From positions 1 through 38,839 of the forward strand of contig NZ_BPFD01000046.1 of the NCBI RefSeq assembly GCF_019655335.1: 38,839 bases of DNA, given 5' to 3'. Position numbers and translations under genes: made by a program. Shown piece by piece: positions 34,958-38,839 of this stretch. The stretch comes from Shewanella hafniensis (GTDB lineage Bacteria; Pseudomonadota; Gammaproteobacteria; Enterobacterales; Shewanellaceae). Every line of letters begins with the position of its first letter. Position 1 is the first letter of the stretch. Under the pieces are notes generated by a model. The model worked only from the letters and a program-made list of their open reading frames with translations. It did not search any database and was not told the DNA's origin.

Positions 34958-36325
34958 ATGGGCTTAACATCGGTAGGTATTGGTTCTGGAATGGACATAG
35001 GTGGCATTGTTACTGCGTTAGTGAATGCAGAAAGTGCCGGTAAAATCGCCAAGTTTGATGCCAGTGAAGGCAAGCTTAATGCCCAGATATCCGGTGTGGG
35101 TGCATTAAAAAGTGCTATGTCTGAATTTAACGATAAGTTAAAAACACTGAACAAGAGTGAAACCTTCGCTAGCCAAAAAGTCGTTGCATCCACTAAAGAT
35201 TACCTCTCCGCCACCGTCGATAAAACCGCAGTCTCTGGCAGTTATCAAGTTAAAGTCGAACAACTTGCCCAAAGCCAAAAGGTGGGCTCTGCTGTTGCTA
35301 CAGACGCAACCTCACCGATAGGCGAAGGCTCTTTAGCGATTAGTGTTGGCACAGGTACGGCTTTTAATATTGATGTCAGCGCCACCGATTCCCTTACCGA
35401 TATTATGAATAAGATTAATCAATCTGACGATAATACCGACGTAACGGCAACGATTGTTAATGGTGAGTTAGGGCCTCAGCTTGTGTTAGGGTCTAAAAAA
35501 ACCGGTGAAGATAACCTCATATCCGTTACTGCAACGAATACCGGAGCCGGTACTGGGTTATCGGATACCTTTACCATGAGTGAGCTTACTCCCGCGAAAA
35601 ATGCCATAGTGCATATCGATGGGGTGAAAGTGGTTTCCCAATCTAATAGCCTCGATAAAGCCATTACGGGTGTTTCGCTAACATTAACCGCAGCCGATAT
35701 AGACAAAACAACGACTCTTACTGTCAGCAAAGACACAGCCACAACCAAAACGGCCATCGAAGGCTTTGTCGAATCTTACAATGGTTTGATGAAAACCATA
35801 AAAGATCTAACTGGATATAATCCCGATACTAAACAGGCGGGAATATTGCAGGGCGACGCCTTACCTCGCAGTATTCAAAGCCAGTTGCGCGGTATGTTAT
35901 CGAGTGGTTTTGAGACTTCTGATGGCACCCAAACGCTGGCCAATTTGGGGATAAAAACGACTCGTGAAGGCTTATTAGAAATTGACTCGACTAAGCTAAC
36001 CGAATCTATCAAAAATGATAAAGGCGCAATTGCAGAGTTATTTACGACCGAGGAAACTGGTCTTGCGCCTAAAATGTCGAGTCTTGTCGATACTTATATT
36101 AAATCCGGCGGTGTTATAGATAGTCGTGATAGCTCGCTTGACGAACAGGTATCACGTATTGCGGATAGTCGAGTACAATTGAATACCCGCATGGCAGCCT
36201 ACAGTGATCGTTTATATAAGCAATTTAATGCGATGGATTTGGTTGTGGCTAACTTAAACTCCCAATCTAGCATGTTACTATCGCGCCTCGATTCGCTCCC
36301 CGGCGTTGTTAGAAAAAACAACTAA
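34958..36325 (+). CDS. fliD: Flagellar filament cap protein FliD
   Basis: Cap protein that guides flagellin polymerisation, 455 residues (E. coli 468). The N-terminus GLTSVGIGSGMDIGGIVTALVNAESAGKIAKFD is diagnostic. The FliD C-domain includes TAIEGFVESYNGLMKTIKDLTGYNP and GILQGDALPRSIQSQLRGML. The end has the coiled region DEQVSRIADSRVQLNTRMAAYSDRLYKQFNAMDLVVANLNSQSSML. It is followed by the FliT-like and FliS chaperone genes, which supports joint export. Confidence 0.96.
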   Translation: MGLTSVGIGSGMDIGGIVTALVNAESAGKIAKFDASEGKLNAQISGVGALKSAMSEFNDKLKTLNKSETFASQKVVASTKDYLSATVDKTAVSGSYQVKVEQLAQSQKVGSAVATDATSPIGEGSLAISVGTGTAFNIDVSATDSLTDIMNKINQSDDNTDVTATIVNGELGPQLVLGSKKTGEDNLISVTATNTGAGTGLSDTFTMSELTPAKNAIVHIDGVKVVSQSNSLDKAITGVSLTLTAADIDKTTTLTVSKDTATTKTAIEGFVESYNGLMKTIKDLTGYNPDTKQAGILQGDALPRSIQSQLRGMLSSGFETSDGTQTLANLGIKTTREGLLEIDSTKLTESIKNDKGAIAELFTTEETGLAPKMSSLVDTYIKSGGVIDSRDSSLDEQVSRIADSRVQLNTRMAAYSDRLYKQFNAMDLVVANLNSQSSMLLSRLDSLPGVVRKNN

Positions 36326-36380
36326 ATAGAGTCGAAATTTTGGCATAGCTGCTATTTCTAGATGCGTTTGCGAGGGTCAT

Positions 36381-36713
36381 TTGGATAACGTTATTCAGCA
36401 ATTGACAAATGTTAATGACAACATATTGTTAAATTTGAAAAAAATTGATGATTCAAACCCGATAACTGAAGATTTTCATGTTTTGGTATTAGAATTGCAG
36501 AGTCTTATTGAGCAGCGCGAAGCATGTTTGAAAACCTTAGTCTCTAATAGCGAGTTCATCGATCAGCCATTTTTAATGGATCAGTTTAATCTAAGTCAAA
36601 CCTTGATTATGCGGTCAACAAAGGTGATGGAGGATTGTCGTGCATTGGTGCAGGTCGATAATAATGCAAAGCGTCAGATTAAAGCTTATAAGACAATTGA
36701 ATCAAATAGGTAG
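36381..36713 (+). CDS. fliT: FliT-like flagellar chaperone
   Basis: A 110-residue helical protein, probably the FliD export chaperone (called FlaI in Vibrio). It has three predicted helices (LTNVNDNILLNLKKI, HVLVLELQSLIEQREACLKTLV, LSQTLIMRSTKVMEDCRALVQ) and a basic tail. The start is TTG at 36381 with GAGGG close upstream; no suitable ATG exists. The family assignment rests on position between fliD and fliS and on helical pattern, since FliT proteins diverge fast. fliS follows after 6 bp. Confidence 0.75.
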   Translation: MDNVIQQLTNVNDNILLNLKKIDDSNPITEDFHVLVLELQSLIEQREACLKTLVSNSEFIDQPFLMDQFNLSQTLIMRSTKVMEDCRALVQVDNNAKRQIKAYKTIESNR

Positions 36714-36719
36714 GTATTT

Positions 36720-37124
36720 ATGCGCGGATCAATGCAATCATATCGAAAAGTCTCTGTGGAAAGTGATCTGAGCGTTGCTTCTCCGCATCGTGTCATTCAA
36801 ATGTTATTCGCGGGTGCATTAGAGCGTTTAGCCCAAGCAAAATGCGCCATCGAGCAAGGTGATATTGCTAAGCGAGGCCTTTTTATGGGGAAGGCTATCG
36901 GTATTGTCTCTGGGTTAAATAGCAGCCTAAATATGGATGCTGAAGGTGAAGTGGCAAGTAATCTAACAAGATTATATGATTTCATGTTACGAAGAATGTC
37001 AGAAGCTAATATCAATAATGATGCTCAAGCGATTGATGAGGTTGTCGTCATTCTTAAAACAATTAAAGAAGGGTGGGATGCTATTCCCACTGACAAACAT
37101 AATTTGTCATCTTATCCCGAATAG
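36720..37124 (+). CDS. fliS: Flagellin export chaperone FliS
   Basis: A 134-residue four-helix protein that binds the C-terminus of flagellin and keeps it unfolded for export. The N-part SMQSYRKVSVESDLSVASPHRVIQMLFAGALERLAQAK and the core GLFMGKAIGIVSGLNSSLNMDAEGEVASNLTRLYDFMLRRM are clear FliS motifs. TAGGTA precedes the ATG. An intrinsic terminator follows, separating it from flrA. Confidence 0.96.
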   Translation: MRGSMQSYRKVSVESDLSVASPHRVIQMLFAGALERLAQAKCAIEQGDIAKRGLFMGKAIGIVSGLNSSLNMDAEGEVASNLTRLYDFMLRRMSEANINNDAQAIDEVVVILKTIKEGWDAIPTDKHNLSSYPE

Positions 37125-37156
37125 ACTTAAATTCTGTTCTTGAAAGAATGCATTAG

Positions 37157-37182
37157 AGACGCACTGGTTGCGTCTTTTTTTT
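37157..37182 (+). terminator. Intrinsic terminator after fliS
   Basis: AGACGCA pairs with TGCGTCT around CTGGT, followed by eight T. It begins 33 bp after the fliS stop. Confidence 0.9.
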
Positions 37183-37190
37183 GGCTTAAA

Positions 37191-37260
37191 GTCAAATATT
37201 TGACGTTTTTAGCTAGAATCATGGCATAAATGAACTAAAATCAATTCAGTTTGGCATAAA
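37191..37260. promoter_or_regulatory. Palindrome and direct repeats upstream of flrA
   Basis: GTCAAATATTTGAC (37191-37204) is a perfect 14-bp palindrome. It lies upstream of a -10-like TAGAAT (37214-37219) and would cover the -35 region. TGGCATAAA occurs at 37222-37230 and again at 37252-37260, exactly 30 bp apart. These could be binding sites for regulators of the flagellar master gene. No known consensus was matched. The rest of 37125-37419 holds the fliS terminator and AT-rich sequence with no gene. Confidence 0.4.
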
Positions 37261-37419
37261 CCTCATCTGAGGCTTGCTTCTCGTCTGCTGATAATACAAT
37301 ATTCATCACAGTAGTGATGGTGGCACAGATTGTTACATTGAATTTGTTAAGCTTTTACAGCAACTAATCATAAATAATTAATGCGAATTAATACCTATTA
37401 GCGCTTTACGGCCTACTGA

Positions 37420-38839
37420 ATGATGCAAACAGATCAACGAATTTTACTTATCGGCCCCCCATCAGAGCGATTAAATCGCCTGTGTTGCATTTTTGATTTT
37501 TTAGGTGAGCAAATTGCACAAATTGACGCCGAAAAATTAAGTGCTAGCCTCCAAGATACTCGTTTTCGAGCTTTAGTTATCCTAACTGATGTTATGGATG
37601 CTGATGCACTTAAAAACATCGCGGGTCAACATCCATGGCAACCTATGCTGTTGCTTGGCAACGTTGACGATCTGCAAGTGTCTAACATTCTTGGAAATAT
37701 TGAGGAACCTTTAACCTATCCTCAACTCACCGAATTATTACACTTCTGCCAAGTATTTGGCCAAGTTAAGCGCCCTCAAGTCCCCACAAGTGCAAATCAA
37801 ACTAAGTTATTTCGAAGCTTGGTGGGGCGCAGCGATGGTATTGCCAATGTAAGGCACTTGATTAATCAAGTGGCGACATCTGAGGCGACTGTACTAGTAT
37901 TGGGTCAATCCGGTACCGGTAAAGAAGTGGTCGCCCGTAATATCCATTATTTGTCTGAGCGCCGTGATGGCCCTTTTATTCCTGTTAACTGTGGTGCTAT
38001 ACCGCCAGAGTTGTTAGAGAGTGAACTTTTTGGTCATGAGAAGGGATCATTTACTGGGGCAATTTGTTCTCGTAAGGGCCGTTTTGAATTGGCCGAAGGT
38101 GGCACGCTATTTCTCGATGAAATTGGTGATATGCCATTGCAGATGCAAGTTAAATTGCTTCGTGTACTGCAAGAACGGGTATTTGAGCGTGTTGGCGGCA
38201 CTAAGACCATCAATGCCGATGTGCGCGTTGTAGCAGCGACACATAGAGATTTAGAAACCATGATCAGCGTGAATGAGTTCCGCGAGGATCTCTATTACCG
38301 CCTAAACGTATTCCCGATTGAAATGCCTGCGCTATGTGATCGCAAGGACGATGTGCCTTTGCTATTACAAGAGTTGGTGAGCCGAGTCTATAACGAAGGC
38401 CGTGGCAAGGTGCGTTTTACGCAGCGTGCGATAGAGTCGTTAAAAGAACATGCTTGGTCGGGTAACGTGCGTGAGCTGTCTAATTTAGTCGAACGCCTCA
38501 CCATTTTATATCCGGGTGGACTGGTTGATGTGAACGACTTACCCGTTAAGTATCGCCATATTGATGTGCCCGAATATTGTGTAGAGATGAGCGAAGAGCA
38601 ACAGGAACGTGATGCTTTGGCTTCTATCTTTAGTGATGAAGAGCCGGTTGAAATCCCTGAGACACGTTTCCCAAGTGAGCTACCGCCTGAAGGCGTTAAC
38701 CTTAAGGATTTATTAGCAGAACTGGAAATCGACATGATACGTCAGGCGCTAGAGCTGCAAGATAACGTTGTTGCTCGCGCGGCTGAGATGCTCGGAATAC
38801 GTCGTACAACGCTTGTAGAAAAAATGCGTAAGTACGTAA
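37420..38839 (+). CDS. flrA: Flagellar master regulator FlrA (FleQ type), 3' end cut off
   Basis: Sigma-54-dependent activator at the top of the polar flagellar cascade. The frame is open to the window end, so the last few codons are missing. The N-terminal receiver-like domain (about 1-125) lacks a clear phospho-acceptor site, as in FleQ. The AAA+ domain has Walker A GQSGTGKE (161-168 counted from ATG 37423), a sigma-54 loop reading GSFTGA (208-213) instead of GAFTGA, and Walker B TLFLDEIGD. The C-terminal Fis-type helix-turn-helix is ARAAEMLGIRRTTLVEKMRKY. The start is ATG 37420 or 37423; no good Shine-Dalgarno sequence is visible. It should activate the sigma-54 promoters found here or the next regulator tier (flrBC). 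Confidence 0.95.
   Translation, partial: MMQTDQRILLIGPPSERLNRLCCIFDFLGEQIAQIDAEKLSASLQDTRFRALVILTDVMDADALKNIAGQHPWQPMLLLGNVDDLQVSNILGNIEEPLTYPQLTELLHFCQVFGQVKRPQVPTSANQTKLFRSLVGRSDGIANVRHLINQVATSEATVLVLGQSGTGKEVVARNIHYLSERRDGPFIPVNCGAIPPELLESELFGHEKGSFTGAICSRKGRFELAEGGTLFLDEIGDMPLQMQVKLLRVLQERVFERVGGTKTINADVRVVAATHRDLETMISVNEFREDLYYRLNVFPIEMPALCDRKDDVPLLLQELVSRVYNEGRGKVRFTQRAIESLKEHAWSGNVRELSNLVERLTILYPGGLVDVNDLPVKYRHIDVPEYCVEMSEEQQERDALASIFSDEEPVEIPETRFPSELPPEGVNLKDLLAELEIDMIRQALELQDNVVARAAEMLGIRRTTLVEKMRKYV

Noticed and set aside
37321..37335. TGGCAC upstream of flrA as a sigma-54 promoter
   Set aside because: The -12 half lacks GC at the needed ten-base spacing (TA instead), so it cannot be a functional element of this type.
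1..38839. Mobile elements, prophage genes, CRISPR arrays or defence systems
   Set aside because: No transposase, integrase, terminal repeats, regularly spaced repeats or defence-type domains were seen. Gene order matches a conserved Shewanella core locus.

Overview
The window is chromosomal DNA of a gammaproteobacterium, most likely a Shewanella close to S. oneidensis or S. putrefaciens. This rests on gene order recalled from those genomes and on protein resemblance; no database search was run. No mobile element, phage gene, CRISPR array or rRNA was seen.

Region 1 (1-16300) is mixed. It opens with cytochrome bd oxidase cydA-cydB-cydX; the 38-codon cydX is easily missed. Upstream lies a perfect FNR-type box, TTGAT-N4-ATCAA, overlapping a candidate -35. 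Next come a methyl-accepting chemotaxis protein, a small YdcH/DUF465 protein, and an RND efflux pair (permease plus lipoprotein adaptor). A TetR regulator is divergent from the pair, and two near-perfect 20-bp palindromes lie between them. Then follow an outer-membrane beta-barrel protein, a chalcone-isomerase-like exported protein, a probable DUF2947 protein, tRNA-Arg(CCT), and the flagellar accessory genes flgT (minus) and flgO-flgP (plus).

Region 2 (16434-38839) is a polar-flagellum cluster. flgA, flgM and flgN are on the minus strand. On the plus strand are cheV-cheR, flgBCDE, flgFGHIJKL, two flagellin genes, flaG, fliD, a fliT-like gene, fliS and the 5' part of the sigma-54 activator flrA, which runs off the window. 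Together they encode rod, hook, P and L rings, hook-filament junction, filament, cap and export chaperones, plus the anti-sigma factor and the master regulator.

By eye the promoters form a two-tier hierarchy. Sigma-54 elements (GG-N10-GC) precede flgB, flgF and flaG. Sigma-28 elements (TAAA-like, 11-bp gap, GCCGATAA-like) precede flgM, flgO, flgT, the second flagellin and, more weakly, the first flagellin and cheV. This fits the FlrA > sigma-54 > FliA cascade known from Vibrio and Shewanella.

The most notable feature is the flagellin pair. Both proteins (476 and 475 aa) carry a large central insertion. A 453-nt block of it differs at only two positions between the genes, while the flanks differ at many synonymous sites, which suggests gene conversion or recent spread of a shared outer domain. 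Other points are a 14-codon ORF bridging flgJ and flgK, a perfect 14-bp palindrome and two 9-bp direct repeats 30 bp apart upstream of flrA, and the flgO/flgT sigma-28 pair. I found no clearly new multi-gene system.
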